A stretch of DNA of 43,539 nucleotides, from positions 1 to 43,539 of the forward strand of contig CANPYW010000018.1 in NCBI GenBank assembly GCA_947588745.1. The letters are read 5' to 3'. Shown in pieces: positions 27,257 to 36,571 of the stretch (its first letter is position 1; each line of letters opens with the position of its first letter). Origin of the DNA: Candidatus Gastranaerophilales bacterium. Its GTDB lineage: Bacteria; Cyanobacteriota; Vampirovibrionia; Gastranaerophilales; Gastranaerophilaceae. The translations under genes were made by a program, and so were the position numbers. The notes beneath the pieces were generated by a model that saw only the letters and a list, made by a program, of their open reading frames with translations, did no database searches and had not been told where the DNA came from.

Positions 27257-28108
27257 ATGCCTGATGTAATAAAATCAATAGACGGTGATGAAATAAATAT
27301 ATCAAATACGGGTATTTTTTATAATAACGATAATTTAAAAGCAAAAGATTTGGCTTGTAAAATAAAATGCCTGTTAGATGAAAAAGGTGTTAAAAGCAGC
27401 ATTTTAACAACCGATAACTACAAAAAAGATGTAACATTCGCAATTGTGCTGGGCGGCGACGGAACCATATTAAAAACCGCAAGATATTATGCAAAATGTT
27501 CCGTGCCTATATTAGGCATAAATTTGGGCAGATTAGGTTTTTTATCGCAAGCAAAATCAGAACAGGCAAATGATGCGGTTAGTTATGTTCTGTCGGGAAC
27601 TTTTAAAATTGAAGACCGATTAATGCTCTCGGCACTCAACGGAAAAATGAACGCATTAAATGATATTGTAATAAAAGGCGACAGTTTTTCAAGAACTTCA
27701 AGATTATATGTCCATATTAACGATAATATAGTGTGCGATTACCTTGCAGACGGAATAATTATATCGACCCCTACGGGTTCAACCGCATACACACTATCGG
27801 CAGGCGGCCCGATATTGGCACCAAAGCTGGATGCAATTGTAATAGTGCCTATCTGCCCCCATACAATGAATGCAAGACCGATAGTAATACCATCATCCGA
27901 AATAATCAAAGTCACATCAAGCCAAAATAAGCCGCTGTTAAAAATATCGGCAGACGGACAAAAAACTTATAATTTAGGATTAAACGAAGAAATTGAGATT
28001 AAAAAAAGCCCGTATAATGCAAAATTGTTATTATTAAACATAGAAAAAAATTCTTTTTACACTGTTTTAAAAGAAAAACTTCATTGGGGACTTTCGTGGA
28101 AAGGGTAA
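27257..28108 (+). CDS. nadK: NAD kinase
   Basis: 283 residues from ATG at 27257; the ATG at 27251 is too close to the AGGAG site to be used. The GGDGT motif (VLGGDGTILKTARYY), the NLGRLGFLS motif, and the NAD-binding TPTGSTAYTLSAGGP are present. It phosphorylates NAD to NADP using ATP or polyphosphate. recN follows after one base, an arrangement found in many bacteria. Confidence 0.95.
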   Translation: MPDVIKSIDGDEINISNTGIFYNNDNLKAKDLACKIKCLLDEKGVKSSILTTDNYKKDVTFAIVLGGDGTILKTARYYAKCSVPILGINLGRLGFLSQAKSEQANDAVSYVLSGTFKIEDRLMLSALNGKMNALNDIVIKGDSFSRTSRLYVHINDNIVCDYLADGIIISTPTGSTAYTLSAGGPILAPKLDAIVIVPICPHTMNARPIVIPSSEIIKVTSSQNKPLLKISADGQKTYNLGLNEEIEIKKSPYNAKLLLLNIEKNSFYTVLKEKLHWGLSWKG

Positions 28109-28109
28109 A

Positions 28110-29777
28110 ATGATAAAGTCGGTTACGGTTAAAAATTATATATTGATTGATGAAATAACACTTGAATTTGACAAAGGTTTTAATGTATTTACGGGTGAAA
28201 CGGGTGCGGGTAAAAGTATTATTATAGGTGCAATTGACACCGCATTGGGTGCAAAAACAGGTAAAGAAGCAATAAAAACCCATGAAGAAAAAGCATATAT
28301 AGAACTTCAAATTGAATTAAAATCCGATTTTGATAAATCAATATTTGAAAATAACGGAATAGATATATCCGACAACGAGATTACGGTATCAAGAGAAATA
28401 ATGCAGACAAGCACACGCTCAAGAATTAACGGTGTGCTTGTAAGTCAGGATTTTATAAAAGAAATAAGAGAAAAACTGCTCGATATTCACTCCCAGCACC
28501 AAAGCTATAACTATGTTCAACCGAAAAATCATATAATTTTACTCGATAATTTTGCACTTGACGGACATAAAAACAATGTTGAAAAATTCAAAAATTTGTA
28601 CCAAAAATATTTGGAATTAAATAAAAAACTGGAAGAATATCTGAAAATCGCAAACACGAGCGAACAGCAAAAAGAATTTTTAACATTTCAAATAAAAGAA
28701 ATAGAAGCAGCAAATATTGAAAACACAAATGAAGATGAAGATTTGAAAAAAGAACTTGATGTACTTTCAAATATTGAAAAAATAAAAGAACTTTCATATT
28801 CTTCTTATTGGGCATTAAACGGCGAAGATATGAATATTCTCAATGTTTTGAGCAAAGTTAAAGCAAACCTTTCAAAACTGTCAGCCATGGATGAAACAAT
28901 ACTGCCTTTGGAAGAAGATTTGATTAACGCTTATGAAACATTGAAAGAAATATCTTCACAATTAAGGGATTATTCGGAATCGAAAGAAAATGATGCCGAA
29001 CGCATGAATTATATAGGCGAAAGATTAAGCCTGCTTGATAAATTAAAACGCAAATACGGAAACAGTTTGGAAGAAGTTCTTAACACCTACCAAAAATTTG
29101 CCGACGAGCTGAATTCAATAGAAATTTCAAACGATGAAACAGTCAAAACTGAAGCCATGATAAAAGAAATTAAGCAAGAACTTGATAATTTAGCACAAAT
29201 AATAAGTAATACAAGAAAAGAACTGGCAAAAAAACTCTCCGAAGCAGTAACAAAAAAACTGGAAAAATTAGAACTGCCGAAATCCAAATTTGAAATTTCG
29301 GTTGAACCCTGCAATATGAACGAAAGGGGTACTGATAAAGTCGAATTCTTAATTACAACAAATGTATCAGAAGGGCTTAAACCGCTGGCTAAAACCGCAT
29401 CAGGCGGTGAAATTTCAAGAGTAATGCTGGCAATTAAATCAATATTTGCACAGGCAGACGAAACAAATACCGTAATTTTTGATGAAATAGATACGGGAAT
29501 ATCAGGAAAAGCCTCTCAATCAGTGGCAGATGAAATACAAGATTTATCAAAATCACACCAAATTATATTGATAACTCACCAACCAATTATAGCTGCAAAA
29601 GCCGACAGCCATTTTTATGTTAAAAAGCTTCAGGCTGAAACTACAAAAGTTAACGTTTATAAACTTGAAGAAAATAACAGAGTAAAAGCAATAGCACTCC
29701 TTGCAGCCGGAGAAATTAACGATGATTCTGTTTCATTTGCAAAAAATCTGCTTGGCCCAAAATACTCATTAATTTAA
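28110..29777 (+). CDS. recN: DNA repair protein RecN
   Basis: 555 residues, SMC-like. Walker A GETGAGKS is at 29-36. A long central coiled coil runs from about 155 to 375, interrupted near the hinge. The C-terminal ABC signature (ASGGEISRVMLAIKS) and Walker B (VIFDEIDTGISG) with a following QIILITHQP switch are intact. RecN acts in double-strand-break repair and sister cohesion. It is the last gene of the grpE operon. Confidence 0.95.
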   Translation: MIKSVTVKNYILIDEITLEFDKGFNVFTGETGAGKSIIIGAIDTALGAKTGKEAIKTHEEKAYIELQIELKSDFDKSIFENNGIDISDNEITVSREIMQTSTRSRINGVLVSQDFIKEIREKLLDIHSQHQSYNYVQPKNHIILLDNFALDGHKNNVEKFKNLYQKYLELNKKLEEYLKIANTSEQQKEFLTFQIKEIEAANIENTNEDEDLKKELDVLSNIEKIKELSYSSYWALNGEDMNILNVLSKVKANLSKLSAMDETILPLEEDLINAYETLKEISSQLRDYSESKENDAERMNYIGERLSLLDKLKRKYGNSLEEVLNTYQKFADELNSIEISNDETVKTEAMIKEIKQELDNLAQIISNTRKELAKKLSEAVTKKLEKLELPKSKFEISVEPCNMNERGTDKVEFLITTNVSEGLKPLAKTASGGEISRVMLAIKSIFAQADETNTVIFDEIDTGISGKASQSVADEIQDLSKSHQIILITHQPIIAAKADSHFYVKKLQAETTKVNVYKLEENNRVKAIALLAAGEINDDSVSFAKNLLGPKYSLI

Positions 29778-30001
29778 CAATATCTCCCAGATTTATATTA
29801 TCCTTTTTTAAAATAAAAAAAAGGCCGCATTGCGACCACAGTCTTGTTATGGAGAAAAGGAGTGAAGGAAAATACAAATTAATTGTCTTTAATATATATA
29901 TTCCACAGTCTAATATATATATAACATATATTTATTATATATTAATATATTGTAATAATTCAAGGCAGTTAAAACACTTTTAGAAAGATAGTTAAAAAGT
30001 A

Positions 30002-30034
30002 AAAAAAGAAGTCCTTAAAAAGGACTTCTTTTTT
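30002..30034. terminator. Terminator between recN and rplT
   Basis: A 15-bp inverted repeat (30002-30016, 30020-30034; core GAAGTCCTT/AAGGACTTC) has a 3-nt loop, A-run on one side and T-run on the other. It mainly ends rpmI-rplT. A weaker hairpin near 29823-29837 (GGCCGC/GCGACC) with no T-run lies just after recN; the rest of 29778-30001 is AT repeats with no gene. Confidence 0.85.
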
Positions 30035-30050
30035 GTAAATATAAAAAAGA

Positions 30051-30401
30051 TTAATTAGCAGCCTTTGCTGTTTCAACAACAACTGAAAAAGCCTCCGGTT
30101 CATTAACTGCTAAATCAGCGAGCATTTTTCTGTTGATAGAAACTGATGATTTTTTAAGTGCATTAATAAATCTAGAGTAGCTTAAACCGTGTTGTCTTAC
30201 AGCTGCATTAATTCTAACAATCCAAAGTCTACGCATATTGTTTTTCAAATGGCGTCTATCTCTGTATTGATATTTTAATTTTTTCATTACAGCAGTATTT
30301 GCAACCTTAAATATTCTGCTTCTTGCACCTTTAAAGCCTTTAGCTAATTTTAATATTTTTTTATGTCTTTTTCTTAATACGTTACCACGTTTAATTCTCA
30401 T
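30051..30401 (-). CDS. rplT: 50S ribosomal protein L20
   Basis: 116 residues. The L20 signature is present: [39 protein letters not shown], the [22 protein letters not shown] block and the LADLAV-like end. It is an early assembly protein of the large subunit that in many bacteria also binds its own leader to repress synthesis. It follows rpmI by 33 bp with an AAAGGA site. Confidence 0.97.
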   Translation of the reverse strand: MRIKRGNVLRKRHKKILKLAKGFKGARSRIFKVANTAVMKKLKYQYRDRRHLKNNMRRLWIVRINAAVRQHGLSYSRFINALKKSSVSINRKMLADLAVNEPEAFSVVVETAKAAN

Positions 30402-30434
30402 AATAATTCCTTTCTTCTTCGTCTTTTTCTAACA

Positions 30435-30638
30435 TTAACACTTTGCATAAGGAAGTTCTTTTAACACTAACTTTCTATGTGTTGCAGAAACCTCCGTCAT
30501 AGAAGAAAGTTTTCTTTTACGAGAACCGCTTTTGTGTTGCAATAAATGACCGATACCGGCTTTTCTTCTTAAAATTTTACCGCCGGCAGTAATTTTATAC
30601 CTTTTAGCACCGCTGCGGTGAGTTTTCATTTTTGGCAT
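30435..30638 (-). CDS. rpmI: 50S ribosomal protein L35
   Basis: 67 residues with the family opening MPKMKTHRSGAKRYKITAGG and the HLLQHKSGSRKRKLS centre. AAAAGGAG lies just upstream of the ATG. It is the first gene of a two-gene rpmI-rplT unit. The usual leading gene infC is not adjacent: the upstream 150 bp contain a promoter and the terminator of another gene. Confidence 0.96.
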   Translation of the reverse strand: MPKMKTHRSGAKRYKITAGGKILRRKAGIGHLLQHKSGSRKRKLSSMTEVSATHRKLVLKELPYAKC

Positions 30639-30714
30639 AGTTTTCTCCTTTTTATTTTAAATACCTAAAGCTAAAAATACGACATGCCTCCGCATTTTCA
30701 TACTTCATAGTTAT

Positions 30715-30742
30715 ATTTTAAAACAAATAAAATAATTCGCAA
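30715..30742 (-). promoter_or_regulatory. Promoter of rpmI-rplT
   Basis: On the minus strand TTGCGA (30737-30742) and TAAAAT (30715-30720) are 16 bp apart. Transcription would start near 30708 and leave a leader of about 70 nt before rpmI, which could house L20 autoregulation. Confidence 0.5.
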
Positions 30743-30750
30743 GCAACAAA

Positions 30751-30778
30751 AAAAGAAGCAGATAAAACCGCTTCTTTT
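30751..30778 (-). terminator. Terminator of the small exported protein gene
   Basis: A 9-bp stem (30751-30759, 30770-30778) with a 10-nt loop is followed on the minus strand by a T-run, 18 bp after the stop codon. Confidence 0.75.
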
Positions 30779-30795
30779 ATTATTAAGTAAAAAGC

Positions 30796-31098
30796 TTATA
30801 AATCCGTCCAACTCGGATTGTTAAAGTTACCATTATGGTTATAGAAATCAAGATTAGTATAAGTTGCCGGAACAATGTAACTGTATACTCTTTTAATAAT
30901 ATCTTTTTTACTTCTGTGTTCAGCATAAGGTTCACGATACGGATCCTGATTTGTAACATTAATCATATTCTGCATTTCGGCAGAATAACCTGTATTTTGC
31001 ATATATTGAGCAGTTGTCATATATTGGTTATCAACAAATGCATTAGCCGATAACGAAGATAATATAACAACGGTAAATAAAAACGCAATCTTCTTCAT
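30796..31098 (-). CDS. Small exported protein, unrecognised
   Basis: 100 residues: a clear signal peptide (MKKIAFLFTVVILSS, cut after ANA), then a mature part rich in Tyr, Asn and Met (QYMTTAQYMQNTGY), with no cysteine and a single Trp near the end (NNPSWTDL). AGAGGA ribosome binding site. It stands alone between ispG and rpmI with its own terminator. Probably periplasmic or surface; function unknown. Confidence 0.75.
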   Translation of the reverse strand: MKKIAFLFTVVILSSLSANAFVDNQYMTTAQYMQNTGYSAEMQNMINVTNQDPYREPYAEHRSKKDIIKRVYSYIVPATYTNLDFYNHNGNFNNPSWTDL

Positions 31099-31156
31099 AT
31101 AATAATTTCCTCTTACTTAATTACATGATAGCCTATTTTTTTAGAGAATGCAATAT

Positions 31157-32212
31157 TTATACATTCTCCATTTGTATGATATTTACAAATTCGTCAACAA
31201 GTTTTTCTTCCGGTACTTTTTTTATAATCTGCCCTTTTTTAAAAATATACCCTTCTTTTATTCCTCCGGCAATGCCGTAATCAGCATGTTTTGCCTCTCC
31301 CGGGCCGTTAACTGCACAACCCATAACAGCAACTGTAAGGGGTTTATCAAAATCGGAAAGTTTATCTTCCACTGTTTTTGCAAGATTAATTAAATCTATT
31401 TGAGTTCTTCCGCAAGTTGGGCAGGAAACAAAATTTATTCCTTTCTTGCGTAAGCCCAATGATTTTAAAATCATAAAACCAGCTTTAACTTCTTCTTCAG
31501 GAGAATCGGTAAGTGAAACCCTTATTGTATCTCCGATACCTTCCGCAAGTAAAGTACCTAACCCGACTGCAGATTTTATAATTCCACCTTTTAACGTTCC
31601 GGCTTCTGTAACACCTAAATGCAAAGGATAATCAACTTTTTGAGCAATTAATCTGTACGCTTCAATTGTGGTTAAAACATCACTGGATTTAAGAGAAATT
31701 TTAATTTTATCAAAATCATTATCTTCCAAGATTTTTATATGCCGCATTGCACTCATTACCATTTTTTCGTGCAGGGGAATGCTTAATTGTTCCAATTCTT
31801 TTTCAAGAGAACCGCCGTTTATGCCTATTCTAATCGGAATATTATTTGTTTTTGCAAGTGCCGTAACTTTTCTTGTATGTTCTTCTTTTCCGATGTTTCC
31901 GGGGTTTATTCTCAAGCCATCAATTCCGTTTTCAATACATTTTATTGCAAGTCTGTAGTCAAAATGTATATCCGCTATTAAAGGAACGGGAGAATGTTTT
32001 TTGATTTCCCTTACCGCTTCAGCCGCTTCGGCATTTAATATGGCAAGACGCACAATTTCACAGCCCAACTCTTTTAACGCATAAATTTGTTGTAAAGTTT
32101 TTTGAACATCTCTTGTATCAGTATTTGTCATCGATTGTACGGAAATCGGAGCAACTCCACCGATTTTTACGTTACCGATTTGAATTTGTTTTGACTTTCT
32201 TCTCTGTATCAT
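31157..32212 (-). CDS. ispG: 4-hydroxy-3-methylbut-2-en-1-yl diphosphate synthase
   Basis: 351 residues, the standard bacterial length. The TIM barrel opens with APISVQSMTNTDTRDV. The 4Fe-4S cysteines are in SCPTCGRTQID and GCAVNGPGEAKHADYGIAGG. The enzyme reduces MEcPP to HMBPP in the non-mevalonate isoprenoid pathway. It is transcribed away from the phosphoesterase gene. Confidence 0.96.
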   Translation of the reverse strand: MIQRRKSKQIQIGNVKIGGVAPISVQSMTNTDTRDVQKTLQQIYALKELGCEIVRLAILNAEAAEAVREIKKHSPVPLIADIHFDYRLAIKCIENGIDGLRINPGNIGKEEHTRKVTALAKTNNIPIRIGINGGSLEKELEQLSIPLHEKMVMSAMRHIKILEDNDFDKIKISLKSSDVLTTIEAYRLIAQKVDYPLHLGVTEAGTLKGGIIKSAVGLGTLLAEGIGDTIRVSLTDSPEEEVKAGFMILKSLGLRKKGINFVSCPTCGRTQIDLINLAKTVEDKLSDFDKPLTVAVMGCAVNGPGEAKHADYGIAGGIKEGYIFKKGQIIKKVPEEKLVDEFVNIIQMENV

Positions 32213-32267
32213 AATTTTATTGTTCCTGTTATTATTATATTACATGATTTTATATTAGGAAATTAAC

Positions 32268-33020
32268 ATGAAAATTGCAATTATATCCGATATCCACGGT
32301 AATTTAGAAGCACTTAACAGTGTATTAGATGATATCAAAAAAGAGAAATGCAGTAGGATTTTTTGTTTGGGTGATATTGTAATGGCAGGCCCTGAGCCAA
32401 AAGAAACCCTAAACAAGATACATGCCCTTATGCAGTCAAAAGATTTTTATATAATTCAAGGTAATACAGACAAAATGTTGTCTGTATTTTCTTTTGATAC
32501 GTACAATCAAGTTGTTAAAACGAATGAAGTTATGGGCAGTGCGTATTTGGCAGACAGCAAATTGCTGGGCGATGACGAAAAAGAGTTCTTAAAAAATTTA
32601 CCGCCACAAAAAGAGCTTGAATTATTCGGAATAAAAATATTATTGGTTCACGGATCACCACGCAGAAACAATGAAAATATCTACCCTGATATGAAAATTG
32701 AAGAAATAGAAGATATGATAAAGGATACAAAAACCGATATTATTTTCTGCGGGCATACCCACACGCCCTGCGGCTATCAGACAAATACAAATCAAACAGT
32801 CGTAAATGTCGGCAGCGTGGGCAGACCCTTTACCGCCACTCCCGATTCATGTTATGCAATTATGACAATAGATGAAAATACAAAAACATTCAAAGTGGAA
32901 CATAAATTTATAAAATATGATATTCAAAAATCAGCCTCAAAAATAAAAGAACGTAAATTTGAAGGCTGCGAAAAGCTTGCAAATATGCTTATCAACCCGC
33001 AAACAAGATATCCCAAATAA
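32268..33020 (+). CDS. Calcineurin-like metallophosphoesterase (YfcE/MJ0936-like)
   Basis: 250 residues. All metal-binding motifs are present in order: SDIHGN (Asp9, His11), GDIVMAGP, GNTD, VHGSP and CGHTHTP. The small single-domain layout resembles YfcE/MJ0936 phosphodiesterases. Physiological substrate is unknown. An AGGAAA site precedes the start. Confidence 0.88.
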   Translation: MKIAIISDIHGNLEALNSVLDDIKKEKCSRIFCLGDIVMAGPEPKETLNKIHALMQSKDFYIIQGNTDKMLSVFSFDTYNQVVKTNEVMGSAYLADSKLLGDDEKEFLKNLPPQKELELFGIKILLVHGSPRRNNENIYPDMKIEEIEDMIKDTKTDIIFCGHTHTPCGYQTNTNQTVVNVGSVGRPFTATPDSCYAIMTIDENTKTFKVEHKFIKYDIQKSASKIKERKFEGCEKLANMLINPQTRYPK

Positions 33021-33112
33021 AATTGTTAAATTTTATAAACTAATTGGCAAAAAAAACTTTTTTAGTTGTTAGAACATCCGGAAGATTTATCCGACTATTA
33101 AAAGGGAAAAAA

Positions 33113-36031
33113 ATGAATACAATCACACCTCGTTTGGAAGTTAAGTCAAAAAGATTAAAAAATACGGTTCCTCCCCATTTACACAAAAATCCGAATGTTA
33201 GCTTTAAAGGCAATCCCGATATTATTACAAGACAGGTAAAAACATTAATAACAGAAGCAGACAAGCCTTTAATGGATATATTTTCAACTCATTACGGTGA
33301 TATAGGAACAAGAATAGGAAGAAAATTAGGCAGACTTGCCTCTGAAACCATAAGTGAAAACAGTCAGCAAGGAATCGGTTTATTAGAAAAAGCAGGAAAC
33401 AAATTATTACAAAAGAGCTCTAGGTTTTCGATGGAAAAAGGAGCTCTTTCTATTAAGTCAAAATCAATCCCCCGTTCTCTTGTAGAAAATATTATATTCC
33501 CTTTCGTAAATTTACCTTTATACGGATTAAATTGGGTTGTCAGTAAGGCAAAATCTGTTCCGGCATTAAAAAAAGGGGCAGAAAAAGTATACAGAACACC
33601 ACTTTTAAGAGTACCCAGAAAACTACACGAGCTTGACTGGAAAACAGACAGTTTAAAAGGGATTATGGAACGAACAAAAGATACCGTAACTGATTTTGCA
33701 AAAAATCATAATTTGACCTATGAAGAAGTAATGCAAAAAATAGCTCAAAAAAATCCCGATGATGCCCCACTTTTAAACGAGGCAAACGATTACATTAAAG
33801 AAAGCTTATACAAGGTAAGTAACAAATTCTTTGATAAACATACGGGTAACTTTAACACCGCTTACGAAAGACCCTTAAACAGAATTGTAACAGGGTTAAT
33901 CCCCGTAGCATTCCTTGCGAATGATGCATACAATCTTTCCGTATTATGCGGTGATAAAAAAGAAGATTCCGTAAAAGAAGCAAACGAAAGAAAAAGACAG
34001 GAAATTTCAAGAGTATTTACTACAGCATTCATTCAACTTTTGACTTTTGGTGCATTTACAAAACAAGTTAACACAATCCCCTGGTTTACGCCGTTAACTT
34101 CAGCAGCTACAGTTCTTTTCTCGGAAATTAATTCAAGAAAGAAAAACGGAAAACCTATTTTCTTTTTAACTCCCGAACAGGCAAAAGAACACAATATAAA
34201 AAAAGCGAACAAAGAAACAAGCAAAAAAACATTTAAAATTCCGTTTGGAAAAAACAATACTTCACAAGACAAACAAAAAACAACAGCACAGCAAGGCAAT
34301 ATACAAAACAGCAGCCAAAAATTCCCCGTAAAAGTAGTATCTCAAAACACGCCTAACGTATTTACAAGCTTTAAAGCTTCAAATAATAATACCGAAAAAC
34401 CCGATAATGAAGTAAAAAAAGAACAGCCAAAAGCACTTATCAACTTTAAGACATTTAAAAACGGCGTAATTATTTTAACAACATTAGGCTTCGCATTGAG
34501 TTTCCTTAAAAACAGTTCGTATACAAAAAACAGCAAGCTGATTAAATCTGTAAAAAATATCGGTGAATTTTTCAAGAAAAAGGTATACAATCCTCTGGCA
34601 TTTAAAGATTTTGAAATTTCAAAAAACGAATTTAACCAATTAACAGAAAACCTTGAAAATATTGGTTGCAGAGAAATTGCAGACGGACATCGTTTTATTT
34701 ATGAAAAATACGGAAAAGATGCCGGCAACGGTATAATAAAAATGTACAAATCTTCTTTATCAGATTCAAAAATTCCCGATATTGTAAAAAATGTATTAGA
34801 GTCATTAAAAAATGAAGGTGCAAATTTATCAGAAAATGATTCAAAACAAATCGAAAAAGCTATAAGAACAGCAATAAAACAAAACGGAACCGGAATTTCG
34901 GAAAATAAATTTGACACAGTTGTAAACAAAGCAAAAACTATATTGAATAATTATAAAATAACACTGAATGATAAACAAACACTTGCATTTTCAAACTCAA
35001 TTGTCTCATCATTACAATCTAATATTACGGAAAAACCGATACAAGTTGAAACAAAACTTAAACCATTTGTAGATATAATAACCCAACCGTTCAAATTTGT
35101 TATGTCTGCTATGAAACTGCCGTTTAAAATTACAAGTTCACTTGTAAATATTGCAGTTTCGCCTATTGAAAAAAAAGCTGCAGCAGCCGAATTAGGTGAA
35201 GCTCAATTAAATAAGGTTGAAGCAAATATACACAAAGCTGTAACAGAAATATTCGGAGAAAAAGCAGCTAAAAACGGTAAAATCAGTCAAACTATTTTTG
35301 CTAATGCAATGGAAGAATTGCAAAAGAAAACTACTCCTTATAGAGCTGCAAAAACCGTTTTAGATAATCTTAAGAAATCGGGAGCTTCTGCAGAAGAAAT
35401 CGAGCAAGCCGAAAAACTGGTTGCAAAAAAAGAAAAACAGCTCAGCAAATACGTTTATGATGCAGTTGAAAAATCATTTAACGGAGTTACGCAGTCAAGC
35501 AATAAAAATACAGACCTTGCCATGATGTCCAAATTGGCTTCTTCAACTGTAACATCAGCATTTTTGGTTGCGGACAACTACAACATGGTAATGCTAAAAT
35601 CTAACGGAGAAAACAAAGAAGAAGCAAAAGAAAAAGCTAATGAACGTATTATCCAAAGGTTAAGTGCTTTATTCTATCAAACATTATTCATTAACTGGTT
35701 TAATTCAACATTCAGATCAACATACAACAGTTCATTAAAAGGCATGACCGCAGTTGCTATACCTAATACACTCACAACTGAAATATTAACAAGAAAATCA
35801 ATAGGTATGCCAATAGGCAGAAAATCTCTTGAAGAATTGCAGGAAATTGACGAAAAGAACGAAAAAAGAACAGGTTTTGCAGGCAAATACTTCAAATTTA
35901 TGAGATTGTTAACAGGTAAAAAACCGTTAAGTGCAAAAAATTTGAAAGATAAAAATACTAATAAGACAGACTCAACGAACTTGTTAAAAAATAAAGAAAC
36001 AACAAATCTTTTAGAGAAATTTTCAAAATAA
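33113..36031 (+). CDS. Large protein with two homologous halves and SFKG/SFKA motifs, unrecognised
   Basis: 972 residues from ATG at 33113, which has AAAGGG upstream; a TTG at 33044 would add 23 residues without a binding site. The N-terminus has NVSFKGNP, and a second FTSFKASN occurs near 420. Two halves are related: residues about 262-350 (FLANDAYNLSVL, EANERKRQEISR, EINSRKKNGKP) match about 815-905 (FLVADNYNMVML, KANERIIQRLSA, EILTRKSIGMP). Each half also contains Lys-rich amphipathic helices and weak membrane-like stretches (VIILTTLGFALSFL). No signal peptide. It may be a large membrane-associated or secreted effector-like protein; no function can be given. Confidence 0.75.
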   Translation: MNTITPRLEVKSKRLKNTVPPHLHKNPNVSFKGNPDIITRQVKTLITEADKPLMDIFSTHYGDIGTRIGRKLGRLASETISENSQQGIGLLEKAGNKLLQKSSRFSMEKGALSIKSKSIPRSLVENIIFPFVNLPLYGLNWVVSKAKSVPALKKGAEKVYRTPLLRVPRKLHELDWKTDSLKGIMERTKDTVTDFAKNHNLTYEEVMQKIAQKNPDDAPLLNEANDYIKESLYKVSNKFFDKHTGNFNTAYERPLNRIVTGLIPVAFLANDAYNLSVLCGDKKEDSVKEANERKRQEISRVFTTAFIQLLTFGAFTKQVNTIPWFTPLTSAATVLFSEINSRKKNGKPIFFLTPEQAKEHNIKKANKETSKKTFKIPFGKNNTSQDKQKTTAQQGNIQNSSQKFPVKVVSQNTPNVFTSFKASNNNTEKPDNEVKKEQPKALINFKTFKNGVIILTTLGFALSFLKNSSYTKNSKLIKSVKNIGEFFKKKVYNPLAFKDFEISKNEFNQLTENLENIGCREIADGHRFIYEKYGKDAGNGIIKMYKSSLSDSKIPDIVKNVLESLKNEGANLSENDSKQIEKAIRTAIKQNGTGISENKFDTVVNKAKTILNNYKITLNDKQTLAFSNSIVSSLQSNITEKPIQVETKLKPFVDIITQPFKFVMSAMKLPFKITSSLVNIAVSPIEKKAAAAELGEAQLNKVEANIHKAVTEIFGEKAAKNGKISQTIFANAMEELQKKTTPYRAAKTVLDNLKKSGASAEEIEQAEKLVAKKEKQLSKYVYDAVEKSFNGVTQSSNKNTDLAMMSKLASSTVTSAFLVADNYNMVMLKSNGENKEEAKEKANERIIQRLSALFYQTLFINWFNSTFRSTYNSSLKGMTAVAIPNTLTTEILTRKSIGMPIGRKSLEELQEIDEKNEKRTGFAGKYFKFMRLLTGKKPLSAKNLKDKNTNKTDSTNLLKNKETTNLLEKFSK

Positions 36032-36055
36032 AAGAGTGAACTCTTTCACTCTTTT
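36030..36055 (+). terminator. Terminator of the 972-residue protein gene
   Basis: A 10-bp stem (36030-36039, 36046-36055) starts inside the stop codon and runs into a T-tract. Confidence 0.8.
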
Positions 36056-36084
36056 TTATTTTGTATTATAATAAGAAAGTTAAC

Positions 36085-36157
<73 letters not shown>

Positions 36158-36312
36158 TATATTTTAGATTTATTATATTCAAAATAAGTACAAATTTAGG
36201 TACACTTTATAATTTCTCATCAGAAAATTTTTATATTTTTTGTATTTGTTAAAAAAAAAGAATATTTAAAAATCCATAATATATGATGATTTTCTCATTA
36301 CAATTTTTGATG

Positions 36313-36518
36313 AAAGATTTATATACATGCCCGTAACGCAGTAAATATAAGTGTTTGAGAAATGAAAAATTAATAAAAATTTTTCTTGTTTTTAATCCGG
36401 CTGCAATTTCTTTTAAAAGATTTTATAAAAAAGATACAGATTAAAAAAATTCTGTCTTTGATAAAAGATTAAATTAAAAAGCTGTTTTTTTAAATTTTCT
36501 ACATTCATACAAAAGATT
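36313..36518. repeat. Noncoding structured element, copy 1 (paired with 40305-40507)
   Basis: The gene-free stretch 36158-36558 between the tRNA and a leftward operon holds an AT-rich element. It recurs in diverged form at 40305-40507. The first 19 bases of both copies are identical (AAAGATTTATATACATGCC), followed by a shared TTTGAGAAAT box and scattered blocks to TTTCTACATT. Inside it a 9-bp inverted repeat (36389-36397 with 36439-36447) sits where copy 2 has another 9-bp repeat of different sequence. No open reading frame is conserved. It may be a small RNA, a replication or packaging site, or a 3'-end element; strand is undecided. Confidence 0.6.
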
Positions 36519-36549
36519 CTCATTTTATTTTTAAATTGCCAAAGGGGAG

Positions 36550-36571
36550 GAGGGGGAGTTATTTCCCCCTC
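36550..36571. terminator. GC-rich hairpin at the end of the leftward operon
   Basis: A perfect 8-bp stem GAGGGGGA/TCCCCCTC (36550-36557, 36564-36571) with a 6-nt loop spans the stop codon of the small membrane gene. No T-run follows on the minus strand, so it may be a processing, pausing or stability hairpin instead of a true intrinsic terminator. Confidence 0.45.

Noticed and set aside
29829-29843. Sequence ATTGCGACCACAGTC after recN resembles CTTGCGACCGCAGTC in element A
   Set aside because: Thirteen of 15 bases match but the surrounding boxes and helices of the element are absent, so it is probably chance or a recN-end hairpin.
29849-29983. Open frame starting ATGGAGAAAAGG in the recN-rplT gap
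   Set aside because: It is made mostly of AT repeats, has no ribosome binding site and no protein-like composition.
36313-36518. GTTTGAGAAAT in the noncoding element recalled some CRISPR repeat starts
   Set aside because: There is a single copy per element, no spacers and no cas gene in the window.
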